A program made the position numbers and the translations under genes. From positions 1 through 35,271 of the forward strand of contig NZ_QVLT01000042.1 of assembly GCF_003417065.2 (NCBI RefSeq): 35,271 nucleotides of DNA. Reading direction: 5' to 3'. Origin of the DNA: Hymenobacter lapidiphilus (GTDB lineage Bacteria > Bacteroidota > Bacteroidia > Cytophagales > Hymenobacteraceae). Of the stretch, positions 25,114 through 33,380 are shown one piece after another (the stretch's first letter is position 1; every line of letters begins with the position of its first letter). Under the pieces are notes generated by a model. It was not told the origin of the DNA, did no database searches, and saw only the letters and a program-made list of their open reading frames with translations.

Positions 25114-25228
25114 TTACGCAAAGCAACGATGTGCGAAGCTCCGGCTGCGCGTATCGTTGAACATAATTGATTGGCCGTCAGCAACGATGCGCGAAGCCGG
25201 GGCTTCGCGCCAGAGTCTCTTTGCGTAA
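25114..25228. repeat. Nested palindromic intergenic repeat
   Basis: The outer arms are TTACGCAAAG (25114-25123) and CTTTGCGTAA (25219-25228). Inside them are CAACGAT…ATCGTTG (about 25124-25160) and a second unit CAACGATGCGCGAAGC whose GCGCGAAGCC pairs with GGCTTCGCGC (to 25210). The same CAACGATG(T/C)GCGAAGC motif appears twice in direct orientation. It has no ORF and lies between trxA and the TonB receptor promoter. It is probably a dispersed repeat or MITE-like element. Confidence 0.65.
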
Positions 25229-25305
25229 GTTATAAGGAGGGGCCTGGCCTGCCTGAGGAGTGCTGGCAACATTCGGCCTGCTGCCGGGTTTTCAGAACGC
25301 GGGCG

Positions 25306-25313
25306 TACCTTTG
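25306..25313 (+). promoter_or_regulatory. -7 promoter box of the TonB receptor operon
   Basis: TACCTTTG is an exact TAnnTTTG match, 25 bases before the ATG at 25339. It lies inside the longer open frame from 25171, which argues for the later start. Confidence 0.6.
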
Positions 25314-25338
25314 CACCCTTACTGCACGGTTGGCTTTG

Positions 25339-27681
25339 ATGACTTTACGCTTCGCTTTCGGGTTTTTTCTGCTGGCTTTTATAGTATTGCCCGCCGCATG
25401 CTTTGCCCAGGCCCGCTATACCCTCAGTGGGCTGGTGAAAGCAGCCGGCAACGGCGAAATACTGCCCGGTGCCACGGTAGCCGTGCCCGCGCTGGGCCTG
25501 GGTGCCACCGCCGACGAAAAAGGCACCTTCCAGCTTACGCTGCCGGCCGGCCGCTACCGGCTGCTGGTTTCGTTTATTGGCTACCAGAGCCAGAGCCGCG
25601 ACCTGAACCTGAGCCGCGACCAACGACAGAGCTTTCAGCTAACGGCGGCCGGAAACGAGCTGGGCGAGGTCATTGTGCAGGGCAGCGGTACGCTCAAAGA
25701 CAAGCTGCAAACCACCCAGATGAGCGTCGAGCGCCTCACGGCTAAAGAGGCGAAGTTGCTGCCTGCGCTGTTCGGCGAGGTCGATATCCTGAAAACCCTG
25801 CAGCTCAAGCCCGGCGTGCAGAACGGCGGCGAGGGCACCAGCGGCCTGTTTGTGCGCGGCGGCTCGGCCGACCAGAACCTGGTACTGCTCGACGATGCGC
25901 TGGTGTACAACCCCAGCCACCTGTTCGGGCTGTTTTCGGTGTTCAACCCCGATGCCGTGCAGTCGGTGGACTTGTATAAGGGCGGGTTTCCGGCCCAGTA
26001 CGGCGGCCGGCTTTCGTCGGTGGTCGATGTGAAGATGCGGCCCGGCAACCCCGAAAAAATCGGTGTCAGTGGCGGTATCGGGCTGATTTCGTCGCGTCTG
26101 ACGTTGGAGGGGCCGATAAAGAAGGGCAAAGGCGCGTTTCTGGTGGCGGGCCGCCGCACCTACTTCGACATATTCACGCGCCAAATCAACAAGCTCAACC
26201 AGGACGACCCCGACTTCAACCCTATTCCCGACTACTACTTCTACGATTTCAACGCCAAGGCCAACTACAAGCTGGGCGAGAAGGACGAGCTGTTTCTGAG
26301 TGGCTACCTGGGTAACGATGCCTTCAGCTTCGGCTCGGGCCAGGGCTTCAATTTCAATTTCAACTGGGGAAATCGGGTAGCGGCGCTGCGCTGGAGCCAC
26401 CAGTTCAACTCGCGGCTGTTTCTGAATACCACCGCTTCCTACACTGGCTATAAATACGAAATCAGCAATAAGCTCGACCAGTTTTCCTTCAACCTGGCCT
26501 CCGATATTCAGGACCTGAACCTGCGCTCCGACCTCGACTTCCGGCCCAACGAGCAGCACGCGCTGAAGGTGGGCATCACCGCTACGGCCCACCGCTTTGG
26601 CACCGGGCGGCTCCGGGCCGGCTCCGGCGACGGCCGCCTGAACTTGGGCTCCGACATCAGCTACCTGGGCCAGGAAGGCGCGGTGTACGTGTCGGACGTG
26701 TACAATCCGTCGGAGAAGTGGCAGTTCGAAGCCGGGCTGCGGGCCTCGGGGTTCCAATCGGGTGGGCAGCGGTATGGCGGGATAGAACCGCGCGCGGCGG
26801 CCCGGTATGCCCTGTCGCCCAATTTGTCGGTAAAGGGCAGCTACGCGCTTATGTACCAGTACGTGCATCTGGTCACCAATTCGGGGGCCTCGCTGCCAAC
26901 TGACATTTGGTACCCCTCGCGCGGGTCGGTGCGGCCCCAGCGCAGCCAGCAAGTGGCGGCCGGCGTCAGCTGGCTACTCGGCGACGGGCGCTACCTCATC
27001 ACCAACGAAGTGTACTACAAGTGGGCCCAGCGCCAGATCGATTTCAAGGATGGCGCCCAGCTGTTTGTCAATCCCGACCTCGACTCGGAGTTTCTGTTCG
27101 GCAAGGGCTGGGCGTATGGCAACGAAATCTACCTGGAGAAAAAGCAGGGCCGCACCACCGGCTGGCTGGGTTACACGCTGGCCTGGACCAAGCGGCGCTT
27201 CCCGCCCCAGCGCGGCACTTCGGGCATCAACAACGGCGACACGTTTTACCCCAGCTACGACCGGCGCCACAATCTGACGGCCGTGGTTATCCATAACCTC
27301 TCGGATCGGGTGAAGCTGTCGGGCTCGTTCGTGTTCAGCTCGGGCCAGGCTACTACCCTGCCGCTGGGCCGTTTCGGCTTTCAGGATGTGTACGGGGCCG
27401 AACCATCGGCCGTGCCCATCTACCCGCAGCGCAACACCTACCGGCTGGCCCCTTACAACCGCTTCGATCTGGGCGTGGTGTGGCAGCTGAAACCCACGCG
27501 CTGGTTCCCGGAGTCGGACCTGACATTCAGCGTGTACAACGCCTATAATCGGCGTAATCCGTATTTTGTGTATTTCGACCAGGTGAAGGACGAGCAGACG
27601 GAGCAGGTAACCAGCTACCGGGCCCGGCAGGTGTCGTTGTTCCCGGTGATTCCGTCGGTGACCTACAACTTTAAATTTTAA
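25339..27681 (+). CDS. TonB-dependent receptor, first of an operon
   Basis: The 780-aa outer-membrane receptor starts with a signal peptide (MTLRFAFGFFLLAFIVLPAA, cleaved after CFAQ). A carboxypeptidase-regulatory-like domain follows (about 25-110), with PAGRYRLLVSFIGYQSQSRD. The plug domain (about 120-230) has LKTLQLKPGVQNGGEGTSGL, FVRGGSADQNLVLLDDALVY and GGFPAQYGGRLSSVVDVKM. The rest is a large barrel rich in aromatic strands, ending VIPSVTYNFKF with a C-terminal Phe. It should import a substrate using TonB energy. The substrate is unknown; the neighbouring DUF4249 lipoprotein marks a conserved Bacteroidota receptor pair. The gene is followed after six bases by that partner. Confidence 0.92.
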   Translation: MTLRFAFGFFLLAFIVLPAACFAQARYTLSGLVKAAGNGEILPGATVAVPALGLGATADEKGTFQLTLPAGRYRLLVSFIGYQSQSRDLNLSRDQRQSFQLTAAGNELGEVIVQGSGTLKDKLQTTQMSVERLTAKEAKLLPALFGEVDILKTLQLKPGVQNGGEGTSGLFVRGGSADQNLVLLDDALVYNPSHLFGLFSVFNPDAVQSVDLYKGGFPAQYGGRLSSVVDVKMRPGNPEKIGVSGGIGLISSRLTLEGPIKKGKGAFLVAGRRTYFDIFTRQINKLNQDDPDFNPIPDYYFYDFNAKANYKLGEKDELFLSGYLGNDAFSFGSGQGFNFNFNWGNRVAALRWSHQFNSRLFLNTTASYTGYKYEISNKLDQFSFNLASDIQDLNLRSDLDFRPNEQHALKVGITATAHRFGTGRLRAGSGDGRLNLGSDISYLGQEGAVYVSDVYNPSEKWQFEAGLRASGFQSGGQRYGGIEPRAAARYALSPNLSVKGSYALMYQYVHLVTNSGASLPTDIWYPSRGSVRPQRSQQVAAGVSWLLGDGRYLITNEVYYKWAQRQIDFKDGAQLFVNPDLDSEFLFGKGWAYGNEIYLEKKQGRTTGWLGYTLAWTKRRFPPQRGTSGINNGDTFYPSYDRRHNLTAVVIHNLSDRVKLSGSFVFSSGQATTLPLGRFGFQDVYGAEPSAVPIYPQRNTYRLAPYNRFDLGVVWQLKPTRWFPESDLTFSVYNAYNRRNPYFVYFDQVKDEQTEQVTSYRARQVSLFPVIPSVTYNFKF

Positions 27682-27687
27682 GCGCGG

Positions 27688-28560
27688 ATGATACGGATTA
27701 CGTTGGTTTCGCGGATGTTTACTACGGGCCGGCAGAGCTTCCGGGCCGCGGGCCTGGTGGGCCTGCTGCTGGGCAGCGCGGCGCTGGTGGGCTGTGGCCT
27801 GCAGAAGGATGTCGATGTTGAGCTGCCCGCCTACCCGGCCCAGCTGGTGGTGGAGGCCTACCTCGAAAACGGCCAGGCGCCCCGCATTACCGTCACCGAA
27901 TCGGTGGATTACCTGGCCGCGCCCACGCCCCAGGTGCCCACCGATGTAACGGCCACGCTCACGCTGCCCGATGGCCGGCGCGAAGTATTGAAGTTTGTGC
28001 CCGGTCAGGATAAGCGCACCGGCAAAGCCTACACCCATATCGGCACCCGCATTCTGGCGGCCCAGCCCGGCCAGACGTTTAGCCTCGAACTCACCGACAC
28101 AAAGGGCCGCCGGGTAACCGGCTCGGCCATCGTGCCCGTGCTGGTGCCCATTGATACCGTGGAGTGGGTGTTCAACGACAAGCCCGAAGCCGAGCGCCGC
28201 GCCTACGTGCTCACCCGCTTCCTGGATCCTGCCACCCCGTTCGACTATTACCGCTTCCAGATTCATCGCCGCCGCGTGAACAACGACCCGGAGGTGGAAT
28301 ACACCGTCGAAGACCGCCTCAGCAACGGTACCGAATACACGCTGGGCACGGGCTACGACTTCAAGCGCAACGACACGCTCGTCGTCAGCCTCTACCACCT
28401 CGACCGGCCCTACTTCCAGTTCCTGCAGTCGGTGCAGGATGCGCGCAACGCCAACGGCAACCCGTTCGGCCAGCCCTCGGCTATCAAAAGCACCATCGAA
28501 GGTGGCCTGGGTGTGTTCACGGTACTCAGCTATCAGCGCCGAAGCGTGATTGTGCGCTAA
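27688..28560 (+). CDS. DUF4249 lipoprotein, partner of the TonB receptor
   Basis: The 290-aa lipoprotein has a signal segment FRAAGLVGLLLGSAALVGC with lipobox Cys at about 36. The mature part begins GLQKDVDVELPAYPAQLVVE, the usual DUF4249 opening, and continues with NGQAPRITVTESVDYL and later VGWVF-like and YYRFQIHRR strands. DUF4249 proteins commonly sit directly behind TonB receptors of this type, probably on the outer-membrane surface or periplasmic side, but their job is not established. The start is the ATG at 27688, six bases after the receptor stop; an in-frame ATG at 27715 is possible. The pair is clearly one operon. Confidence 0.88.
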   Translation: MIRITLVSRMFTTGRQSFRAAGLVGLLLGSAALVGCGLQKDVDVELPAYPAQLVVEAYLENGQAPRITVTESVDYLAAPTPQVPTDVTATLTLPDGRREVLKFVPGQDKRTGKAYTHIGTRILAAQPGQTFSLELTDTKGRRVTGSAIVPVLVPIDTVEWVFNDKPEAERRAYVLTRFLDPATPFDYYRFQIHRRRVNNDPEVEYTVEDRLSNGTEYTLGTGYDFKRNDTLVVSLYHLDRPYFQFLQSVQDARNANGNPFGQPSAIKSTIEGGLGVFTVLSYQRRSVIVR

Positions 28561-28597
28561 GCCAGAGGACTCACAGGTTACATATTATCGATAACCG

Positions 28598-28640
28598 AAG
28601 GGCCGGTCCCATGCAATTTTAGCGCATGGAGCCGGGCCTT
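28598..28640. terminator. Weak hairpin after the DUF4249 gene
   Basis: AAGGGCCGGTCCCATGC (28598-28614) pairs imperfectly with GCATGGAGCCGGGCCTT (28624-28640), loop nine bases. It lies between the DUF4249 gene and the convergent pseudogene remnant. No long T-run follows. Confidence 0.4.
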
Positions 28641-28669
28641 TGGCATCCAGTAATTTTCCAGACAGGCTG

Positions 28670-29030
28670 TTACTTTTCAGGCTTTTCCAATAACTGCTGA
28701 TGCTCCTGCTGCATTCGGGCGTGGTCCTGTACCAACTGCTCATGCTCCTGCCGGATTGACTGGTCCTCCTGCTTCATCTGGTCGTGGTCCTGTCGCATCT
28801 GCTCGTCGGCTACCTTCCCGCTGGCGTGGCGGGCCTCTAGTTCGGCGTGGCGCTTAAGTAAGCACGGTATCGTGCCGGACTACCACTTCCTAGTGCCTGG
28901 CAATGATGGCGTCATGGCGCTTTTCCAACTCCTGAAAAGCCGGTGTATCGAAGACGCCGGTCGTTTTAGCCGCCGCAATGGCCTCCTGTTACCCACCTTC
29001 CGCTTGACTTACGCGCGCCGTGTCAGCATT
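28670..29030 (-). pseudogene. Decayed gene for a His/Gln/Glu-rich coiled-coil protein
   Basis: Read on the minus strand, this stretch encodes pieces of one protein broken by stops. The 5' part has ADTARVSQAEGG, then a stop (TTA on plus, 28989-28991). Next is QEAIAAAKTTGVFDTPAFQ and ELEKRHDAIIARH, then a stop (CTA, 28890-28892), then EVVVRHDTVLT. After a frameshift near 28855-28862 the frame continues LKRHAELEARHASGKVADEQ, with repeats like RQDHDQMKQEDQ and RQEHEQLVQDH, and ends LLEKPEK at a stop (28670-28672). The repeats of charged residues with His indicate a long helix. Similar tails occur on some BlaR/M56-type metallopeptidases in this group, but that identity is a guess. The 5' end is not found. 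Confidence 0.65.
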
Positions 29031-29073
29031 GACAAATGGTCAGCAGACCTTCCTCAAAGAACTGAAAAGAAGG

Positions 29074-29514
29074 TTAAGATGCTGGCTGGCACTCGCGGCA
29101 CACACCCGCCAGCAGGTAGTCGCGGCTAACGGCCTCGAAGCGGGCGGGCAGCGTTACGGCCGGAATGGCCACCTGATTCAGGCAGTAGATATGCTCGCAG
29201 GCAGTGCACTTGAAATGCACGTGGTTATCGAAGTGCGCCTCAACGCTGCATTCCACCGAGCAGGAGGCATAGCGGATGATGTCGGTCGAGTCGATAACGC
29301 GGTGAATCAGCCCCTTTTCCTCGAAGCTTTTGAGCGTCCGATAGAGCGTGATGCGGTCGGTGTCGGCGGGCAGTTGCTGCTCCATTTCGCTCCCCGAGAG
29401 GGCGTAGGCGGAATCGGACAGCACCTGAAGCACGGCCCGGCGCACGGGGGTTTGGCGCAGGCCGTGGCGGCTGAGGGTTTGGGCAAGACGGTCGGAAGCG
29501 GGAGCGGCACACAT
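29074..29514 (-). CDS. Fur-family metal-dependent repressor
   Basis: The 146-aa regulator has an N-terminal winged helix (LSRHGLRQTPVRRAVLQVLS, then DTDRITLYRTLKSFEEKGLI) and a C-terminal metal-binding/dimer domain. Zinc-type ligands are visible in HFDNHVHFKCTACEHIYC (His/His/Cys/Cys/Cys) and a terminal GVCRECQ pair. That makes it a Fur/Zur/PerR-family member that senses a metal and represses uptake genes. It is divergent from a His-rich protein and a ZnuD-like TonB receptor, which points to a zinc role (Zur), but the sequence alone does not prove specificity. The ATG at 29514 is chosen because the frame upstream has a spurious hydrophobic leader unlike the family. Confidence 0.88.
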   Translation of the reverse strand: MCAAPASDRLAQTLSRHGLRQTPVRRAVLQVLSDSAYALSGSEMEQQLPADTDRITLYRTLKSFEEKGLIHRVIDSTDIIRYASCSVECSVEAHFDNHVHFKCTACEHIYCLNQVAIPAVTLPARFEAVSRDYLLAGVCRECQPAS

Positions 29515-29664
29515 GAGCTGAGAGGCAAATAAAACGACAACTATGCGCTGGTCGTGAGGAGACTGGCAGGCGGCAAACAGCCGTAAAAGTAGCAAAGTTG
29601 CAGCCGCAAAGTTTAGTGCCAACATGTTTCTCAACCGATCTAAACCAGAGTCAGTTTTCCCGCG

Positions 29665-29672
29665 TACCTTTG
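29665..29672 (+). promoter_or_regulatory. -7 promoter box of the His-rich/TonB receptor operon
   Basis: TACCTTTG is an exact TAnnTTTG match, 24 bases before the ATG at 29697. A Fur-family operator would be expected around here; I see no strong palindrome to name as one. Confidence 0.55.
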
Positions 29673-29696
29673 GCTTACTGCGTTACATCGTTGCAC

Positions 29697-30038
29697 ATGC
29701 AAACTCTTCGTTCCCGGCTGGCTTTGGTGCTGTTGCTCTGCTTTACGCGGGTGCTGCTGCCGGAGGCGTGGATACTAAGTCTGCACCAGCACCAGCACAC
29801 CACCGAGGAGCCCAGCCAGGTGTCCGGGAACCTGCACGGTAAAACCGTGCTCAGCGCCCCGCACCAGCACTGCGACATCGATAGTTTCTACCACATCCCG
29901 TTCCAGCCCGGCTCGCCGGTGGAGCTGCCTTCCGTTTTTACCACTTACCTGGCGGCGGCTTCGGTAGCCCCCGCCCCGAACTGGCTGAGCGTCCCGGCCC
30001 CGGCCGCTGACTCGCGCGGCCCGCCCCGCCGGAGCTGA
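29697..30038 (+). CDS. Small His-rich secreted protein near a TonB receptor
   Basis: The product is 113 aa with an N-terminal hydrophobic segment (MQTLRSRLALVLLLCFTRVL). The next part has HQHQH (about residues 30-34) followed by TTEEPSQVSG, then HGKTVLSAPHQHC (about 47-59), DIDSFYHIPFQPG, and a Pro/Ala/Arg-rich tail. Clustered His and Cys suggest that it binds a metal such as zinc in the periplasm. Similar small His-rich proteins precede TonB receptors in this phylum, but I cannot name a family. The ATG at 29697 is favoured by the promoter box 24 bases upstream. It is followed by the ZnuD-like receptor after 150 bases. Confidence 0.68.
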   Translation: MQTLRSRLALVLLLCFTRVLLPEAWILSLHQHQHTTEEPSQVSGNLHGKTVLSAPHQHCDIDSFYHIPFQPGSPVELPSVFTTYLAAASVAPAPNWLSVPAPAADSRGPPRRS

Positions 30039-30188
30039 TTCCGTAGGTCGTCGGTAGCCCCGTCTTTCGCTTTGATGAAAAGGCGAGGTGGCTATACTCC
30101 TGTTTTCAGTTGAAAAACCCGCGTGCTTCTGCCTGGAGCACTGCCCCGACGGCCGGTTTCACATTCTCTGGCTTCCCTTCCCCTCTTC

Positions 30189-32597
30189 ATGTTTATCCGA
30201 TTTCCGGGCGTCCCGGTGGTTCGGCTGTGCCTGGCGTTGCTGCTCGTGCTCAGCACGGCGGCAGCGACCCGGGCCCAGAATGCCGCCGCCTGCACCCTGT
30301 CGCTGAGCGGGCGCGTGGCCGACCACGAGTCGCGGGCCGATATGCCGGGTGCGACGGTGGTGGTGCTCGAAACCCAGCAGGCTACCCAAACCGACAACGC
30401 GGGCAACTTCCATTTCCATCTTTGCGCGGGCCTCTACCACGTGCGGGTTTCGTATTTGGGCTACGAGTCCGAAACGGCGGAGCTACGGGTGGAGCGCGCC
30501 GTTGTGCGCGACTTCCAGCTGCACCCTGATGCAGTGGTGTTGCGTGGGGCCACCGTGCGCGGAGCCCGGGTAACGGCCCCTGTTACCCAGCCCACGGCCA
30601 CGCTCAGCGGCCAGGCGTTGCAGCAAACCCGGGGCGAGGCGCTGGGCGAGGCCTTGCAGAAGATTTCCGGCGTTACGGCCATCCAGACCGGGCCGAGCAT
30701 TTTCAAGCCCATGATTCATGGGCTGCACTCCAATCGGCTCACCATCCTCAACAACGGCGTGCGGCAGGAGGGCCAGCAGTGGGGCCAGGAGCACGGCCCC
30801 GAAATTGACCCGTTTATTGCCTCCCGCCTCACGGTGGTGAAGGGCGCGGCCAGCGTGCGCTACGGCTCCGACGCTATCGGGGGCGTGGTGCTGGTGGAGC
30901 CCAGGCCCTTGCGCGACTCGGCCGGCATCGGGGCCGAGCTGAACCTGGTGGGCATGAGCAACAACGGCCTAGGCGCGGCTTCGGGCACGCTGGAGGGCAA
31001 CTTGCGCCGGCTGCCGGCCTTTAGCTGGCGGGTGCAGGGCACGGCCAAACGGGCCGGTACCATGCGGGCTCCCGGCTATTACCTCAAAAACTCGGGCTTC
31101 GCGGAATACGACTTCTCGGCCGCCGCCGGCTGGCGCAAGGATACCTACGGCGTCGATGCCTTCTACAGCCAGTTCCGTACCCAGCTCGGCATTCTGCCGG
31201 CGGCCGAAGTGGGCAACCCCTCCGATTTGGTGCTGGCCATCGGGCGGAGCCGGCCCCTGCAAACCGGGAGCTTCAGCTACGACATTCGCCGGGCTTACCA
31301 GCAGGTGCGCCACGATTTGGGCCGGCTCACGGGCTTCGTGCGCACCGGTAACGCCGGCCGGCTGACGGCCACCATCAGCCAGCAGGTTGACTACCGCGAC
31401 GAGTACGACAAAAACCGGCCCCGCAACAACAACCTGGCGGCCCGCAACCTGCCCGAGCTCAGCTACACCAACCGCACCAGCACTGCCGAGCTGCTCTGGG
31501 AGCATCAGCGCTGGCACAACTTTACGGGCAGCGTGGGGGTGGCCGGCACCTACCAGGCCAACCGCTACGCGACGGGCAGCCGGCAGTTCATCCCCTTCTA
31601 CACCAACACCATCGGGGGCGCTTTCTGGATTGAGCGCTGGCAGAAAGACAAGTGGCTGCTGGAGGCGGGAGCCCGCCTTGACCGGCGCGACTTGCAGGTG
31701 CGACGCGGCGACCGGGACGCTAGCGGGGCCTTTTTCGTGGATCGTACCCGGTTTCAGTACACCACCCCGGCCGCCTCGCTGGGCGCCACCTACGACCCGA
31801 CCACGCACCTGACGCTCAATCTGGCTTCGGGCCTGACCCGCCGGGCTCCGGCCGCCAACGAGCGGTTCAGCGACGGGGTGCACAACGCCCAGTATGAGCT
31901 GGGCTACGACCTGGTGCCCGGCAATGGCGCGCTGGTGCCCGAAACCGCCCTGAACGTGGGCCTGACCGCTACCTGGCACGACAACCCGCGCCTGAACGGA
32001 GAACTCACGCTCTACCAAACGCGCATCACCGACTTCATCTACCAGGTACCCATTCTGCCGCCGGTTATCACGATTCGCGGGGCGCTCATCAGCTCCCAGT
32101 TTCAGCAAACCAACGCCACGTTTCGGGGTATTGATGCGGCGGGCACCTACCAGCTGGCCCCGCGCTGGCTGCTGGGCGCGAAGGGCTCCATCGTGCGGGC
32201 CCGCGACACCCGTGCCGATGAGTGGCAGATTTTTATGCCCGCCGACCGGGCCGAAGCCTCGGTGCGCTACGATTTTGCCGACCAACCGGGTGGCCGCTTC
32301 AGCCAACGCTACGTGCAGTTGGGCGGCTACGCGGTGGCCCGCCAAACCCGCGTGCCCGCCGACTACGCCGCCCGCGACTACAAGGCCCCGCCCGCCGGTT
32401 ACGCGCTGCTGGGCCTGCAAGCCGGCACCACGGTGCGCTGGGGCCGCCTGCCGCTGGAGGTGAGCGTGGCCGGCTCGAACCTGCTCAACCAACGCTACCG
32501 CGACTACCTCAACCGCTACCGCTACTTCACCGACGAAATGGGCCGCAACGTGACGTTGCGGGTGCGGGTGCCGCTCGAACTCAGCCGCAAACCCTGA
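30189..32597 (+). CDS. TonB-dependent receptor, ZnuD-like
   Basis: The 802-aa receptor has a signal peptide (MFIRFPGVPVVRLCLALLLV to TRAQ). A carboxypeptidase-regulatory-like domain with GLYHVRVSYLGYESETAE follows (about 30-115). The plug has GEALGEALQKISGVTAIQTG, IFKPMIHGLHSNRLTILNNG and VRQEGQQWGQEHGPEIDPFI; the GQQWGxEHGPEID form is shared with zinc receptors such as ZnuD. The barrel has many aromatic strands and ends NVTLRVRVPLELSRKP. Together with the divergent Fur-family gene and the His-rich protein, the likely job is metal (zinc) import; substrate is inferred. The ATG at 30189 is chosen for the signal peptide; the frame is open from 30123. Confidence 0.88.
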   Translation: MFIRFPGVPVVRLCLALLLVLSTAAATRAQNAAACTLSLSGRVADHESRADMPGATVVVLETQQATQTDNAGNFHFHLCAGLYHVRVSYLGYESETAELRVERAVVRDFQLHPDAVVLRGATVRGARVTAPVTQPTATLSGQALQQTRGEALGEALQKISGVTAIQTGPSIFKPMIHGLHSNRLTILNNGVRQEGQQWGQEHGPEIDPFIASRLTVVKGAASVRYGSDAIGGVVLVEPRPLRDSAGIGAELNLVGMSNNGLGAASGTLEGNLRRLPAFSWRVQGTAKRAGTMRAPGYYLKNSGFAEYDFSAAAGWRKDTYGVDAFYSQFRTQLGILPAAEVGNPSDLVLAIGRSRPLQTGSFSYDIRRAYQQVRHDLGRLTGFVRTGNAGRLTATISQQVDYRDEYDKNRPRNNNLAARNLPELSYTNRTSTAELLWEHQRWHNFTGSVGVAGTYQANRYATGSRQFIPFYTNTIGGAFWIERWQKDKWLLEAGARLDRRDLQVRRGDRDASGAFFVDRTRFQYTTPAASLGATYDPTTHLTLNLASGLTRRAPAANERFSDGVHNAQYELGYDLVPGNGALVPETALNVGLTATWHDNPRLNGELTLYQTRITDFIYQVPILPPVITIRGALISSQFQQTNATFRGIDAAGTYQLAPRWLLGAKGSIVRARDTRADEWQIFMPADRAEASVRYDFADQPGGRFSQRYVQLGGYAVARQTRVPADYAARDYKAPPAGYALLGLQAGTTVRWGRLPLEVSVAGSNLLNQRYRDYLNRYRYFTDEMGRNVTLRVRVPLELSRKP

Positions 32598-32703
32598 GCA
32601 GCGAACCGCATAGCGGCACTTGATTCAGCGGCCAGCCTCCAACCGCTCATTTCCTCCCCCTTTTTCTACTTCATTCCTTTTCACTTTTTATCCTTTTTCA
32701 CTC

Positions 32704-33270
32704 ATGCACACTCCATTCAAAACCTCATTTCTACGCACGGCTATGCTGACATTGCTAGCTGCCGCCCCGTTGTTCAGCGCCTGCAAAAAAGACAACGAAG
32801 ACCCCACGCCCGACGAGGACAACGAACAAATCACGACCGTAACCTACACGCTCACTCCGGTGGGTGGCGGTACGCCCGTAGTCGTATCCTACCGCGACCT
32901 GGATGGCGACGGGGGTACGGCGCCTACTATTGGCACGCTGAGCCTAGCGGCCAATACCACGTATGTCGGGGCGCTGCGGCTGCTGGACGAAACCAAAAAC
33001 CCAGTCGTTGTTACCTCCGATGAGGTGAAGGAGGAATCCGATGAGCACTTGCTCTTCTTCGAGCCCACCCCGGCCAATCTGATGACGGTAACGCGCACCG
33101 ACAAGGACAAGAACAACCTGGAATTGGGCCTGGAAACCCGCCTCGTCACGACGGCCGCCGCTACGGGCACGCTCAAAATCACGCTCCGCCACCAGCCCGG
33201 CGCGAAAAACGGCACCTTCGCTCCCGGCACCACCGACGTGGAAGTGGTATTCCCGACAACAGTGAGATAA
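32704..33270 (+). CDS. Lipoprotein behind the metal TonB receptor
   Basis: The 188-aa product has a lipoprotein signal (MHTPFKTSFLRTAMLTLLAA to LFSAC, Cys27), then an acidic linker (KKDNEDPTPDEDNEQ). The mature part starts ITTVTYTLTPVGGGTPVVVS, with DLDGDGGTAPTIGTLSLAAN and SDEVKEESDEHLLFFEPTPA. In this phylum such proteins are often labelled 'type 1 periplasmic binding fold superfamily' and lie next to TonB receptors. It may capture the substrate at the membrane. The ATG at 32704 is preferred over an upstream in-frame ATG at 32620, as it gives a proper signal sequence. It is in line with the receptor gene and probably part of its operon. Confidence 0.78.
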   Translation: MHTPFKTSFLRTAMLTLLAAAPLFSACKKDNEDPTPDEDNEQITTVTYTLTPVGGGTPVVVSYRDLDGDGGTAPTIGTLSLAANTTYVGALRLLDETKNPVVVTSDEVKEESDEHLLFFEPTPANLMTVTRTDKDKNNLELGLETRLVTTAAATGTLKITLRHQPGAKNGTFAPGTTDVEVVFPTTVR

Positions 33271-33286
33271 ATCCTGCAGCGTGATT

Positions 33287-33329
33287 GGGTAGCCGGCTGC
33301 AACCGGCTGCCCGCGTTTTCTCTCTTTTT
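33287..33329 (+). terminator. Terminator after the metal-uptake operon
   Basis: GGGTAGCCGG (33287-33296) pairs with CCGGCTGCCC (33303-33312) with one G:U wobble, and is followed by a pyrimidine-rich stretch with T-runs. It lies 17 bases after the lipoprotein stop. Confidence 0.55.
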
Positions 33330-33351
33330 GGTTGTAGAGAAATTTGGGAAG

Positions 33352-33380
33352 GCACCCGCCAATGGCGGGTGCTTTCTTTT
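33352..33380 (+). terminator. Second terminator hairpin in tandem
   Basis: GCACCCGCC (33352-33360) pairs exactly with GGCGGGTGC (33364-33372) around a three-base loop and is followed by TTTCTTTT. Confidence 0.75.

Noticed and set aside
26974..28398. 474-codon antisense frame across the receptor/DUF4249 pair
   Set aside because: It spans two real genes on the opposite strand and shows no recognisable domain.
30969..32492. 507-codon antisense frame within the second TonB receptor
   Set aside because: It is Gly/Val/His-rich shadow sequence of a GC-rich gene; the sense strand encodes a full receptor.
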